NCBI RefSeq assembly: GCF_000231385.2
Contig: NC_018515.1
Coordinates: forward strand, 4,546,501-4,610,500
DNA from: Desulfosporosinus meridiei DSM 13257
GTDB lineage: Bacteria; Bacillota; Desulfitobacteriia; Desulfitobacteriales; Desulfitobacteriaceae
Direction of reading: 5' to 3'
DNA length: 64,000 nt
Below the pieces are notes generated by a model. The model was not told where the DNA came from. It saw only the letters and a list, made by a program, of their open reading frames with translations, and ran no database searches. The translations under genes and the position numbers were made by a program. Shown piece after piece: positions 27,346-36,009 of this stretch (the stretch's first letter is position 1; the number at the start of each line of letters is the position of its first letter).

Positions 27346-29088
27346 ATGGATATACAACTTACAATCAATGACATACCGCTTACTGTTCCGGCAGGAATGT
27401 CCATCTTAGATGCAGCCAGAACTATAAACATTGATATTCCAACCTTATGCTATCTCAATCTTCATGAGATGAGACTAAATAATCATATTGCTTCCTGCCG
27501 AGTCTGTGTTGTCGAAGTTGAAGGCCGGCGAAATCTTGCGCCAGCCTGTTCTACTCCTGTATTTGACGGTATGGTGGTTAAGACAGATACTCAGCGTGCT
27601 GTACTGGGTAGAAGAACTATGGTGGAACTCCTGCTCTCAGATCACCCTAAATCATGTTTAACTTGTCCTAAAAATCTGGATTGTGACCTTCAGGCTCTGG
27701 CAGCTGATCTAGGAGTCCGAAATATTACTTATGAGGGGGAAGAATCCGAATTTCCGATTGATAAATCCAGTCTGGCGATTATTCGAGACCCCAACAAATG
27801 TATTCGCTGTCGACGCTGTGAAACAATGTGCAACGACGTTCAAACTGTAGGAGTCTACTCTGCGGTGGGCCGGGGTTTTGAAACAGTTGTTAAAACCGCC
27901 TTTGATCTGCCTCAACACGAAACGTCTTGCACGTTTTGCGGACAATGTGTAGCTGTCTGCCCCACCGGTGCCTTAATGGAACTCGATCAAGTGGATAAAG
28001 TCTGGAAGGCCCTTAACGATCCAACTCGTTATGTCATCGTTGAAACAGCCCCTGCAGTCCGGGTCGCCCTTGGAGAAGGCTTCGGTCTGGAACCGGGAAC
28101 CATTGTCACTGGAAGGATGGTTGCTGCACTTCGCCGGCTGGGCTTTGACCGGGTTTTTGATACTGAATTTGGAGCAGATGTGACAATTATGGAAGAAGCT
28201 ACGGAGCTTATTCATCGTATTGAACACGGCGGACGCCTACCCATTCTGACAAGTTGTTGCCCTGCTTGGGTGAAATTTTTTGAACATCAATTTCCGGATT
28301 TATTGGACATCCCCTCAACCTGCAAATCTCCGCATCAAATGTTAGGAGTCTTATCTAAAAGCTATTACGCTGAGACTTATGGTATTGATCCTCAGAAAAT
28401 CACCGTAGTTTCAATTATGCCTTGTATTGCTAAAAAATACGAAGCAGCTCGTCCGGAGCTGGGCCAAGACCCTGTCACTCCGGATGTGGATATTGTCATC
28501 ACAACCCGGGAACTTTCCCGAATGATCCGGGAAGCTGGAATTCATTTTGATCATCTTAAGGAAGAAGATTTTGATCATCCTTTAGGGGAATCCACCGGTG
28601 CTGCCGTGGTTTTCGGAACAACCGGAGGGGTTATTGAAGCAGCTTTAAGAACGGCTTATGAATGGTTAACGGGAAAACCCTTAGAAAATGTGGAATTCGA
28701 GCCTCTTCGAGGGATGGACGGAATTAAGGAAGCCATTATTCCCATCGGGGAGCGTGACTTCCGCATTGCGGTTACTCATGGCCTGGGCAATGCCCGAACC
28801 ATTCTTGAGAAGATTCAATCAGGGGAAAGTCATTATGATGCTATCGAGATAATGGCTTGCCCCGGAGGTTGTATCGGGGGCGGAGGACAACCCTATCATC
28901 ATGGAAACCTAGCAATCCTGGAAGCCCGTGCTAATGCCATTTACCAAGAAGATCGCTCCAAACCTTTGCGCAAGTCCCATGAAAACCCTGCGGTTCTCAA
29001 GTTATATAGAGATTATATCGGCGAACCTTACGGAGAGAAAGCTCATCGATTACTTCATACTAGCTTTACCAAGCGCCCAAAAATCTAA
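27346..29088 (+). CDS. hydA: [FeFe] hydrogenase catalytic subunit
   Basis: 580-aa catalytic subunit that makes or uses H2. Domains in order: plant-type [2Fe-2S] (SCRVCVVEVEGRRNLAPAC), His/Cys-ligated [4Fe-4S] (HPKSCLTCPKNLDC), two [4Fe-4S] (CIRCRRCETMC, CTFCGQCVAVCP), then the H-cluster domain with all three signatures: TSCCPAWVKF, MPCIAKKYEA and ACPGGCIGGGGQP. I start at ATG 27346 because AAGGAGG is 9 nt upstream; the frame is open further upstream. It follows hydB by 25 bp. With the NuoE- and NuoF-like subunits it forms an NAD-linked, probably bifurcating enzyme. No maturases (HydEFG) are in the window. Confidence 0.96.
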   Translation: MDIQLTINDIPLTVPAGMSILDAARTINIDIPTLCYLNLHEMRLNNHIASCRVCVVEVEGRRNLAPACSTPVFDGMVVKTDTQRAVLGRRTMVELLLSDHPKSCLTCPKNLDCDLQALAADLGVRNITYEGEESEFPIDKSSLAIIRDPNKCIRCRRCETMCNDVQTVGVYSAVGRGFETVVKTAFDLPQHETSCTFCGQCVAVCPTGALMELDQVDKVWKALNDPTRYVIVETAPAVRVALGEGFGLEPGTIVTGRMVAALRRLGFDRVFDTEFGADVTIMEEATELIHRIEHGGRLPILTSCCPAWVKFFEHQFPDLLDIPSTCKSPHQMLGVLSKSYYAETYGIDPQKITVVSIMPCIAKKYEAARPELGQDPVTPDVDIVITTRELSRMIREAGIHFDHLKEEDFDHPLGESTGAAVVFGTTGGVIEAALRTAYEWLTGKPLENVEFEPLRGMDGIKEAIIPIGERDFRIAVTHGLGNARTILEKIQSGESHYDAIEIMACPGGCIGGGGQPYHHGNLAILEARANAIYQEDRSKPLRKSHENPAVLKLYRDYIGEPYGEKAHRLLHTSFTKRPKI

Positions 29089-29195
29089 AATTCCGCCGTT
29101 TGACAGTGGTTGCCCTAAAACTTGCAAAAACTTGCCAGACTGGCACATCTCGTTTCACATCTCCCACATTTACTTCTATAAAAACAACAGAGCAA

Positions 29196-29245
29196 AAGCG
29201 GTCTCTTTCACTTTACTTTTTAGTGCCAGTGAAAACAGACCGCTT
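29196..29245 (+). terminator. Terminator of the hydrogenase operon
   Basis: AAGCGGTCT and AGACCGCTT with a second stem TTCACT/AGTGAA form a long hairpin about 110 bp after hydA. The T stretch is short (ATTTG). The stem sequence is similar to the hairpin at 5938-5983. Confidence 0.6.
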
Positions 29246-29365
29246 ATTTGAATCGCATTAACCCCTTTAAATTAAGAGAGCCAAGTTTTCAGACCATCCC
29301 TGTATTTTTATATTAGAAAGGTTATGATAAACTCTAAGGGTAATTATTTGAAAAGTGGTGGAAAT

Positions 29366-30136
29366 ATGCAACACAAATTCTCTAGAACAGAGCTTCTTAT
29401 TGGCCCTTCCGGTCAAGAAAAGCTGCAGCAAAGCAGTGTGATGATATTTGGGATTGGTGGCGTTGGCTCTTTTACAGTCGAGGCCTTGGCCCGTGCCGGA
29501 ATTGGTCACTTAATTCTGGTTGACTTTGATGATATATGTCTGACAAATATTAACCGACAACTACATGCCCTCCATTCTACAGTTGGAGAGGCCAAAGTGG
29601 AGGTCATGAAACGACGGATTCAAGAGATTAATCCATCTGCCAAGGTAGAAGCTTTTAAAGAGTTCTATTCAGTGACAGATGCCGACCGTTTTCTGGATAG
29701 CAATCTAAGCTACGTCGTTGATGCCATTGATACTGTATCGAGTAAAGTTAGTTTGGCCAAAGAATGTTTACTTCGCGGTATACCTTTCATTTCCAGTATG
29801 GGGGCCGGTAATCGCCTTACCGCCGAGAACTATAGAGTTGCCGACCTCTCTAAGACAAGTGGGGACCCCCTGGCTAAAGCTATGCGTAAACTTCTGCGTA
29901 AAGAAGGTATCACCAAAGGGGTAAAAGTTGTATTTAGTCCTGACCTGCCATTAACCCCCTTCACTTCCGATGAAGATTGTTCAACAAATTGTATCTGCCC
30001 GGGTGGAGATGCCCCCTGTGCTGTGAAACGTCAGATTCCTGGAAGCATATCTTTTGTCCCGTCTGTTGTGGGTCTCCTTATTGCCGGAGAGGTTATTCGG
30101 GATTTACTGAACAATTCTACAACTGCTCAAGTTTAA
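29366..30136 (+). CDS. tcdA: tRNA threonylcarbamoyladenosine dehydratase (TcdA/CsdL-like)
   Basis: ThiF/E1-like ATP-dependent enzyme that cyclises the t6A base of tRNA to ct6A. The nucleotide-binding loop is MIFGIGGVGSFTVEALARAG with the acidic strand LILVDFDDICLTNINRQLHA. The family features DAIDTVSSKVSLAKECL and STNCICPGGDAPC follow. I place the start at ATG 29366 (MQHKFSRTELLIG), the usual family N-terminus, with GGTGG upstream; an earlier in-frame codon at 29324 lacks support. 256 aa. Its last bases form one arm of a 17-bp palindrome and overlap the convergent DUF5317 gene by 4 bp. Confidence 0.88.
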   Translation: MQHKFSRTELLIGPSGQEKLQQSSVMIFGIGGVGSFTVEALARAGIGHLILVDFDDICLTNINRQLHALHSTVGEAKVEVMKRRIQEINPSAKVEAFKEFYSVTDADRFLDSNLSYVVDAIDTVSSKVSLAKECLLRGIPFISSMGAGNRLTAENYRVADLSKTSGDPLAKAMRKLLRKEGITKGVKVVFSPDLPLTPFTSDEDCSTNCICPGGDAPCAVKRQIPGSISFVPSVVGLLIAGEVIRDLLNNSTTAQV

Positions 30137-30152
30137 GCAGTTGTAGAATTGT
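30111..30152. terminator. 17-bp palindrome covering both stop codons
   Basis: ACAATTCTACAACTGCT (30111-30127) and AGCAGTTGTAGAATTGT (30136-30152) are perfectly complementary around an 8-nt loop that holds the stop codons of tcdA and of the convergent DUF5317 gene. Each arm encodes the NSTTA-type C-terminus of one protein. It is probably a bidirectional terminator, although T runs are poor. Confidence 0.7.
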
Positions 30153-30708
30153 GTGCTTTGGGGGTAGATTTGTCTTGCTTTCTCACCATAGTTTTAAATA
30201 CCAGCAGAAAAATCCCTAAATCAACGAGCAGATCTCCCAGACTAAAAACTTGTTTGCCTATTCCTATAATGGACAGATAAAGGCGATCCGCCAAAAAACT
30301 CAGGTGTGTCGTCGCAGTCATCAGTCCATGAGTCCCCTGCCCTTCCAGTAAAGCTTTGCGACTTTCTGCCGGAAGAAACGAGGGATCCACCGGCATTACC
30401 CCTCCATTCAAACCAATTACGATAGTGTTTAAAAAAATCCCCAGAGCAATCCAGCGCATGCCCGGACATGCTCTATTTCGCCATGTGAAAAACAGCAATA
30501 AAAAATAGGATCCTGTTCCAAGAAGTTGAGTGAGCCAATTAGAAGCAAGCCCAATTTCTTTAACAGCAACCCAGTAGAGACCACTTTGAATTATCAGGGC
30601 AACCGGAACCAGCCAAGATTCTCGTAGAGCAAGCTGACCTAACCGACTAAGTTTCCCCCCGCTAAACAAACTGAATAACAACGCAATAATTAAAGTTTCG
30701 ATTAGCAT
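30133..30708 (-). CDS. DUF5317 family membrane protein
   Basis: 191-aa membrane protein with about five hydrophobic segments, matching DUF5317 through the conserved loop GLNGGVMPVDPSFLP and a late SLGDLLVDLGIFLLVF. Function unknown. It lies 15 bp downstream of the HD-GYP gene and ends in the shared palindrome with tcdA. The tight spacing suggests a role in the same signalling unit, perhaps as a membrane partner. Confidence 0.8.
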   Translation of the reverse strand: MLIETLIIALLFSLFSGGKLSRLGQLALRESWLVPVALIIQSGLYWVAVKEIGLASNWLTQLLGTGSYFLLLFFTWRNRACPGMRWIALGIFLNTIVIGLNGGVMPVDPSFLPAESRKALLEGQGTHGLMTATTHLSFLADRLYLSIIGIGKQVFSLGDLLVDLGIFLLVFKTMVRKQDKSTPKAHNSTTA

Positions 30709-30723
30709 ATTTCACCTCTTAGA

Positions 30724-32007
30724 CTAGGATAAAGCCGGTTGCACATGCTCTGCATGAACTTCCAGGGCTACTTCATTTGTAACCACAACACAGAAGATCT
30801 CTACAAGTTTGGGATCCAGCTGAGTTCCGGCAACTCGTTTTAATTCGGCTATTGCTTCAGAATGCGTACTTCCTTTGCGGTAACTTCGATCCGAAGTAAT
30901 CGCATCATAGGTATCAGCAACTGCAATGATCCGTGATTCCAAGGGAATCTCCTCACCCTGAACCCCATCAGGATAACCTTGGCCATCGAAACGCTCGTGA
31001 TGATGACGTACAACTTGACCTATATCAAATAAGAATTTAATGCCTTTAATAATTGTTTGCCCAATCACAGGATGACTACGAATTGCTTCCCACTCAGTAT
31101 CAATAAGTTTCCCTTCTTTATTTAAGATCATTTCGCTAACGCCTATTTTGCCGACATCATGCAACACTGCAGCGTATTTAAGAAACTCAATTTTTTCCTC
31201 GCTCATTTTGATTGCCTCTCCGATAGCAACTGCAAGCTTCCCAACTCTCGCAGAGTGTCCACTGGTATATTTGTCTTTGGCCTCTAAAGCTTGTACTAAA
31301 GCTTCGACTGTATCCAGATAATTTTCCCTCATGTCAATATAGAGTTGAAAGGCATGGCGAGAAATCAATAAGGGAATAAAGAGTAAAAAAAGTCCCAAGG
31401 GGCCCCAGTTCTTATAGAGCAGAGCTAACAAAAATCCTAGAGGAACGAGTGCCATAAAATTAGGCAAGGCCCAACGAAAGTTAACTACCCATACAGCCAA
31501 AGGGGATTTATTAGATATAAACCCAAGAACAAGCGCAACAATTGTCATATTCATTATCATATAGATAAGTGCTGCTAGAATATAAATTAGGATTGATTTA
31601 AAGTCAAATTGGAACGAAGTTATTTTAAAAAAATATATAGCAGTATAGGCGACGGTCAGGGATATAACGTATTGGGATGCATTAAAAACCCTTTTGTATA
31701 ATGGCTGCTCAACGGCAACTTTCCCAAAAATCAGTAACCCGGATAAAGCCATTGCAGTCAATGTGACTCCTAACGGGAATAAAATAAGTGATGATAGAAA
31801 TATAGAATAGCTGACAGTTACATACCCTCCTTTGGGCAAAGCAACAGGTAAAGACTCACATGAGATGGCTAAAATGCCAAAGATCAAAAGATTTAATAAT
31901 TGTTCCATGGTCCAATTCGTATGGTAGATATTCCATATTAAACTGATTGAGGCAGACAAGGTTATTATTGCAAAAAACAGTTTAAATTCTTTTGATGAAC
32001 TTTCCAC
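30724..32007 (-). CDS. Membrane HD-GYP domain phosphodiesterase
   Basis: c-di-GMP phosphodiesterase of about 427 aa. The N-terminal half has about six hydrophobic segments (MASE-like but not related in sequence to the sensor at 11-14 kb). The C-terminal HD-GYP domain is complete: AAVLHDVGKIGVSEMIL and RHHHERFDGQGYPDGVQGEE. I start at GTG 32007: GAGGTGG is 3-6 nt upstream, while the longest frame begins at a TTG at 32037 without a site. Second-to-last gene of a minus-strand cassette with a 217-aa protein, a 24-aa peptide and DUF5317. Confidence 0.88.
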   Translation of the reverse strand: MESSSKEFKLFFAIITLSASISLIWNIYHTNWTMEQLLNLLIFGILAISCESLPVALPKGGYVTVSYSIFLSSLILFPLGVTLTAMALSGLLIFGKVAVEQPLYKRVFNASQYVISLTVAYTAIYFFKITSFQFDFKSILIYILAALIYMIMNMTIVALVLGFISNKSPLAVWVVNFRWALPNFMALVPLGFLLALLYKNWGPLGLFLLFIPLLISRHAFQLYIDMRENYLDTVEALVQALEAKDKYTSGHSARVGKLAVAIGEAIKMSEEKIEFLKYAAVLHDVGKIGVSEMILNKEGKLIDTEWEAIRSHPVIGQTIIKGIKFLFDIGQVVRHHHERFDGQGYPDGVQGEEIPLESRIIAVADTYDAITSDRSYRKGSTHSEAIAELKRVAGTQLDPKLVEIFCVVVTNEVALEVHAEHVQPALS

Positions 32008-32110
32008 GACCCACCTCAAATATATTTCAGCCGCCAACTTAACTATCTAGATCCGTAGCCGCTCTTCAGAGAAGAACAATGCTACTTTGTATTTAACTAT
32101 CTAACACGTT

Positions 32111-32185
32111 CTACCATCTGAAAGTTGCGCCACCGGCGAGTACGAGAGTAACAAGAACAGAGATTGCTTTGAATAATTTGCTCAT
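32111..32185 (-). CDS. 24-aa secreted or membrane peptide
   Basis: Short frame ATG 32185 to TAG 32111. AAGGAGG lies exactly 9 nt upstream, the best ribosome binding site in this section. The peptide has a basic start (MSKLFK), a hydrophobic core (AISVLVTLVLAGGA) and a short aromatic tail (TFRW), like a signal peptide with a five- to seven-residue product. No cysteine is present, so it is not a standard AgrD thiolactone precursor. It sits between the 217-aa gene and the HD-GYP gene. The signalling role is inference. Confidence 0.6.
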   Translation of the reverse strand: MSKLFKAISVLVTLVLAGGATFRW

Positions 32186-32229
32186 ATCGGTAAACCTCCT
32201 TGATTTTTTTATCAAAAGGACAGTATTAC

Positions 32230-32269
32230 CGCTTCGCTCCCTTTCCGTTCCGCTGTTTTTTCGCTTCGC
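32230..32269. repeat. Direct repeat CGCTTCGCT upstream of the 24-aa peptide gene
   Basis: CGCTTCGC occurs at 32230-32237 and 32262-32269, 32 bp apart, 45-85 bp upstream of the peptide start. This could be a regulator site or part of a folded leader. I compared it with the c-di-GMP-I riboswitch consensus and did not find the conserved parts. Confidence 0.35.
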
Positions 32270-32335
32270 TATAGTGAAATAAAACAGATGTACTCTAGGA
32301 TCTAATTGTTAAGTTGGTCGGCCAAAATTAGTAAA

Positions 32336-32989
32336 TTAATTGCTGCTGAGAAACCTCAGCTTTCGATTAACAGCGTCAAGAGTTGCCTTAACGACGGCTT
32401 CCCGATCATCATTTTTAACTAAGGCACACCCTGTAAGGGATTGTTCGCCCGTAGAAGCAATTAAAGTTATTGAAACCAGCGCAATCTGTTGTTTGGCAAG
32501 TTGGGTTATCCCTACATCCTCAGTGACAAATAAAAGTTTCCCTAAAGTGAGCGGCTCTAAGGCCTTTAATGTAGCCTCAACAAACAACCGCAATTTATTA
32601 TGAGCTGAAGAAGGACCTTCAGCCAGCCCTTCAATTAACTTATCTCCCTTTAGCAATTCCACTTTCACTTCTGCCATCCCGTTAACAGTTCTAAGGGTTA
32701 CCCCTACCAATTTAGGCCGGGCTGAAACTTCTACAACTGAAGTCCCTTCTTCATCCTCTTCTACTTGGGCAACACTTATTTTCTTATGATCAATTTGCAA
32801 ATCAAATTGAGCTGCCAAAATCGATTCAACATCCCGAACAATCTGCTTAGGTGCTCGTCCCGCCCCGGCAAGAACATGTACCTCTTCAATTATCCCTTGA
32901 CTATTAGTATTAATGCGAGCAGCAACTACGGATTTAACCTGTTTAATGGCCTGCTCCCAATCTTTAATTGGATAAGGCGTTTCTGACAT
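32336..32989 (-). CDS. Hypothetical 217-aa soluble protein, first of c-di-GMP cassette
   Basis: Not recognised. It has no signal or membrane segment. It appears to have two parts: residues 1-95 with a repeated alpha/beta pattern (APKQIVRDVESILAAQFDLQ, IDHKKISVAQV) that resembles a small ACT/allosteric-type fold, and residues 95-217 with a second alpha/beta unit (VNGMAEVKVEL, ALVKNDDREAVVKATLDAV). It begins a minus-strand run leading to the peptide, HD-GYP and DUF5317 genes. A sensory or adaptor role is possible. ATG 32989 has an AAGGAG-like site (CTAAGGAG) about 4-7 nt upstream. Confidence 0.6.
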   Translation of the reverse strand: MSETPYPIKDWEQAIKQVKSVVAARINTNSQGIIEEVHVLAGAGRAPKQIVRDVESILAAQFDLQIDHKKISVAQVEEDEEGTSVVEVSARPKLVGVTLRTVNGMAEVKVELLKGDKLIEGLAEGPSSAHNKLRLFVEATLKALEPLTLGKLLFVTEDVGITQLAKQQIALVSITLIASTGEQSLTGCALVKNDDREAVVKATLDAVNRKLRFLSSN

Positions 32990-33020
32990 GAAAACACTCC
33001 TTAGTTTCTGATTCCTATTT

Positions 33021-33226
33021 AGGGCTTGCTATTTTATCGAAAAATCCAGACTTCACAAGGGTTACGGGTAGTGTCTTAATAAATATGCGAATGAAAAACC
33101 AGCCTTTGGGGTCAAAAGCCCTACACATGGAGTTAAATCAAATGGTGCATCAATGCACCATTTGGCCTGACTTCCCCGACAGGGGAGTACCTAACTGACA
33201 AAAAAGAGGTTGGTTTAGCAAGCCCT
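33021..33226. mobile_element. MITE-like element, 206 bp with 11-bp terminal inverted repeats
   Basis: AGGGCTTGCTA at 33021-33031 and TAGCAAGCCCT at 33216-33226 are perfect terminal inverted repeats, flanked on both sides by ATTT (33017-33020 and 33227-33230), a candidate 4-bp target duplication. Inside is a 12-bp palindrome CAAATGGTGCAT/ATGCACCATTTG (33139-33164) and a 35-codon frame (33091-33198) without a binding site. No transposase is present. A second copy was not noticed in this window, so the mobile nature is inferred. Confidence 0.55.
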
Positions 33227-33383
33227 ATTTAAATGTAATTGAATATTTTCGACGTCTATTTGTATTTTCCTTTATTAATACCATATAAAAAGTGTCAAAG
33301 TCTAAACTTTTAGCAATATGCTAACTTTTCATATTCTTTTTGCAAATTTTAACCGATTGAGGCCCCTAAAAAGACACAAAAAA

Positions 33384-33460
33384 ACAGCCCCTTACCGATT
33401 CTGATATGCTCCCCTTGTAGTAACTTGACAGGGAGCATATCATTCTGTAGAGGGGGCTGT
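33384..33460 (-). terminator. Compound terminator of hcp
   Basis: Outer arms ACAGCCCC/GGGGGCTGT and inner arms TGATATGCTCCC/GGGAGCATATCA nest into a long stem about 22 bp after the hcp stop. On the minus strand GGGGCTGT is followed by a T7 run. The two-part stem is unusually long for a terminator. Confidence 0.8.
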
Positions 33461-33482
33461 TATCTGAAGGATTAAATTCTTC

Positions 33483-35126
33483 TTAAGCCATAAACATCTT
33501 AACATCCTCTTCAACGCTGGAGATTCCTGCTATGCCAAAGTTTTCTACCAAAACTTTAACCACATTCGGAGACAAGAAACCAGGCAGGGTTGGTCCTAGG
33601 TGAATGTTCTTTACACCTAAGTAGAGTAAAGCTAACAGCACTATGACAGCTTTTTGCTCATACCAGGCAATGTTATAGGAAATTGGTAGTTTGTTGACAT
33701 CGTCGAGGCCAAATACTTCTTTTAGTTTTAAGGCAATTACTGCTAAAGAGTAAGAGTCATTACATTGTCCGGCATCAAGTACTCTTGGAATACCTCCGAT
33801 GTCACCAAGGTTTAATTTATTGTATTTATATTTCGCACATCCTGCTGTTAGGATTACAGTGTCTTGAGGCAGGGCCTTAGCAAAATCCGTATAGTAGTCT
33901 CTGCTCTTCATGCGTCCGTCACAACCAGCCATAACGAAAAACCGCTTAATAGCTCCGGATTTTACTGCATCGACAACTTTATCTGCCAGAGCCATTACTT
34001 GATTGTGGGCAAATCCTCCAACAATTTCTCCGGTTTCAATTTCTGTTGGTGACGGACAGCTCTTGGCATGGGCAATCAAAGCTGAAAAATCTTTGGCCTT
34101 TCCTTCAGCACGATCAGGGATATGCTTAACTCCTTCAAATCCCACAACTCCGGTAGTATAGACTCGATCCTTGTAAGATTCCTTCGGAGGAACAAGACAG
34201 TTGGTAGTCAAGAAGACCGGTCCGTTAAAAGAGTCAAATTCTTTGTCTTGCTTATACCAGGCATTTCCGTAATTGCCTACAAAGTGATCATACTTCTTAA
34301 AGGCCGGATAGTAATGGGCTGGGAGCATTTCTCCATGGGTATAAACGTCAACTCCGGTTCCTTCCGTTTGTATCAGTAATTCTTCGAGGTCCTTCAAGTC
34401 ATGGCCGCTAATGAGGATAGCTGGGTTGTTTCTGACTCCGATATTGACTTTTGTGAGCTCAGGATTTCCGTAAGTGGTTGTATTGGCTTTATCTAAGAGA
34501 GCCATGACATCGACACCGAATTTTCCAGCTTCTAAGACGAGGGCCACTAGGTCACCAGCTTCAAGTGTATCATCAAGGGTAGCTGCCAAGGCTTTTTCAA
34601 TGAAAGCAAAAATACCAGTCTCTTGATACTCGAGTGTATAGGCATGCTCAGCATAGGCGGCCATCCCTTTTAGTCCATAGGTAAGCAACTCGCGGAGTGA
34701 TCGAAGGTCTTCATTTGCCGTTGCTAAAATTCCAATTACTGCAGCCTTGGTCTCAAATTGATCTGCCTCCTCAGTCCAAGTTGCCGCATCGTGCAGATTC
34801 GCCGGAATAGTACCACCGGCTTTGATAATCTCTTGTTTTAGTCCATCACGTAAGGCAAGACCCTCTTGGATTCGTTCTACAAAACGACTTTTATCAAAGT
34901 TTGCATTGGTAATAGTGCTAAAGAGGCTTTCCATGATGAATTTATCAATATCCGGTCGGACAAGATTAATTTCTCTGGCTTGAACAGCATAAAGGGCTAT
35001 TCCTTTCAAGGTGTAAATCAAAAGATCTTGTAAGTTAGCAACATTCTCAGTTTTCCCGCAGACTCCTTTAATTGTACAACCGGTTCCCTTTGCTGTTTCC
35101 TGACACTGATAACAAAACATACTCAT
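33483..35126 (-). CDS. hcp: Hybrid cluster protein (hydroxylamine reductase)
   Basis: 547-aa Hcp of the anaerobe type: cysteine cluster near the N-terminus [20 protein letters not shown] binding the cubane, and hybrid-cluster ligands later in the chain (for example [42 protein letters not shown] and the C-terminal [12 protein letters not shown]). Reduces NO or hydroxylamine and takes part in nitrosative stress defence. AGGGGG precedes ATG 35126. A CRP/FNR-type palindrome lies about 120 bp upstream, consistent with HcpR-like control. No hcr reductase gene adjoins. Confidence 0.96.
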   Translation of the reverse strand: MSMFCYQCQETAKGTGCTIKGVCGKTENVANLQDLLIYTLKGIALYAVQAREINLVRPDIDKFIMESLFSTITNANFDKSRFVERIQEGLALRDGLKQEIIKAGGTIPANLHDAATWTEEADQFETKAAVIGILATANEDLRSLRELLTYGLKGMAAYAEHAYTLEYQETGIFAFIEKALAATLDDTLEAGDLVALVLEAGKFGVDVMALLDKANTTTYGNPELTKVNIGVRNNPAILISGHDLKDLEELLIQTEGTGVDVYTHGEMLPAHYYPAFKKYDHFVGNYGNAWYKQDKEFDSFNGPVFLTTNCLVPPKESYKDRVYTTGVVGFEGVKHIPDRAEGKAKDFSALIAHAKSCPSPTEIETGEIVGGFAHNQVMALADKVVDAVKSGAIKRFFVMAGCDGRMKSRDYYTDFAKALPQDTVILTAGCAKYKYNKLNLGDIGGIPRVLDAGQCNDSYSLAVIALKLKEVFGLDDVNKLPISYNIAWYEQKAVIVLLALLYLGVKNIHLGPTLPGFLSPNVVKVLVENFGIAGISSVEEDVKMFMA

Positions 35127-35237
35127 ATTTGTTCCCCCTAAAAAGTTTTTTATTTAAATTTTTTGTTTAACTCTCGTTGACTAAGGTTAGTTTATAGTAA
35201 TTTCTATAGAAACACTGTGATTAGAAGCCAAGTTCAT

Positions 35238-35255
35238 GTGTGAGATAAATCACAC
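35238..35255. promoter_or_regulatory. CRP/FNR-type operator upstream of hcp
   Basis: GTGTGAGATAAATCACAC is a perfect palindrome with a 6-nt centre (TGTGA-N6-TCACA), about 112-130 bp upstream of the hcp start. A TATAGA-like -10 lies at about 35203-35208, so the site could activate. It fits an HcpR-type or other CRP/FNR-family regulator. The rest of the 320-bp region before the carbonic anhydrase gene holds no supported gene. Confidence 0.65.
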
Positions 35256-35446
35256 TTACTTAGACTCTTATCTTTGTATGCTTACAAAGTGCCTAGCATT
35301 TTAGTTCGTGTCGATTTATAATTAGAGTGTTTTTTCCTATCGCCCAGCTAAAATTTTTAAAATCCGCTGTCCAAGGGTATTTCATTAACAATAGCAGTAC
35401 TTAACCGAACTTTGAATATCTGCGTTTTGACTGGAGGAAGGAATAC

Positions 35447-35950
35447 ATGATAGAAGATCAAAAAAAACCTCAAATAGCTGACAATGTCTATCTTGCTGAG
35501 GGCTGTAAAGTGATCGGAGATGTCCATATTGGTGAGCGATCCAGTGTTTGGTATAACTCCGTCATTCGAGGTGACCTGTCGAAAATCAGCATTGGCAAAT
35601 GTTCCAATATCCAGGATTTAGTTGCCATTCACGTCAGTAAAAATCAACCCGTAACCATTGAGGACTATGTTACAATCGGTCATTCAGCCATTCTCCACGG
35701 CTGCACGATCCGCAAAGGATCTCTGGTTGGCATGGGAGCCATTGTTCTTGATGGTGCTGTTCTCAATGAGGAAACATCTGTTGCTGCCGGAACCCTTGTT
35801 CCCGGCAATAAGACTTATCCTCCCCGGGTAATGCTGATGGGAGTTCCGGCAAGAGTAGTAAGAGATCTTACGGAAAATGAGATATTAGCCATGCGTGAAG
35901 CAGCAGAACGTTATGTCGCTAAGACTGAATCTGCTCTGAATCAGAAATAA
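35447..35950 (+). CDS. Gamma-class carbonic anhydrase family protein
   Basis: 167-aa left-handed beta-helix protein with hexapeptide repeats. Three metal-ligand histidines fit the family: H62 (AIHVSKNQ), H79 and H84 (IGHSAILHGC). The conserved RGDLSKISIG precedes them. Probably interconverts CO2 and bicarbonate or is a related hexapeptide protein; many relatives are of unproven activity. GGAGGAAGG precedes ATG 35447. Divergent from hcp with a shared 320-bp intergenic region. Confidence 0.88.
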   Translation: MIEDQKKPQIADNVYLAEGCKVIGDVHIGERSSVWYNSVIRGDLSKISIGKCSNIQDLVAIHVSKNQPVTIEDYVTIGHSAILHGCTIRKGSLVGMGAIVLDGAVLNEETSVAAGTLVPGNKTYPPRVMLMGVPARVVRDLTENEILAMREAAERYVAKTESALNQK

Positions 35951-36009
35951 GCATTGGTACAAAGACAAACTAGGCGTATTCCTGACTTATACCTGTAGGG
36001 CTAAGTTCA

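Noticed and set aside
32111..32185. Peptide as an AgrD-type cyclic autoinducer
   Set aside because: It has no cysteine or serine at a suitable place for a (thio)lactone and no AgrB gene is in the window.
32186..32335. Possible c-di-GMP riboswitch before the peptide/HD-GYP genes
   Set aside because: The conserved GEMM-I core elements could not be found on the minus strand; only a short direct repeat is visible.
33091..33198. 35-codon plus-strand frame inside the MITE-like element
   Set aside because: No ribosome binding site, and it covers the element's palindrome; kept only as a note in the element entry.
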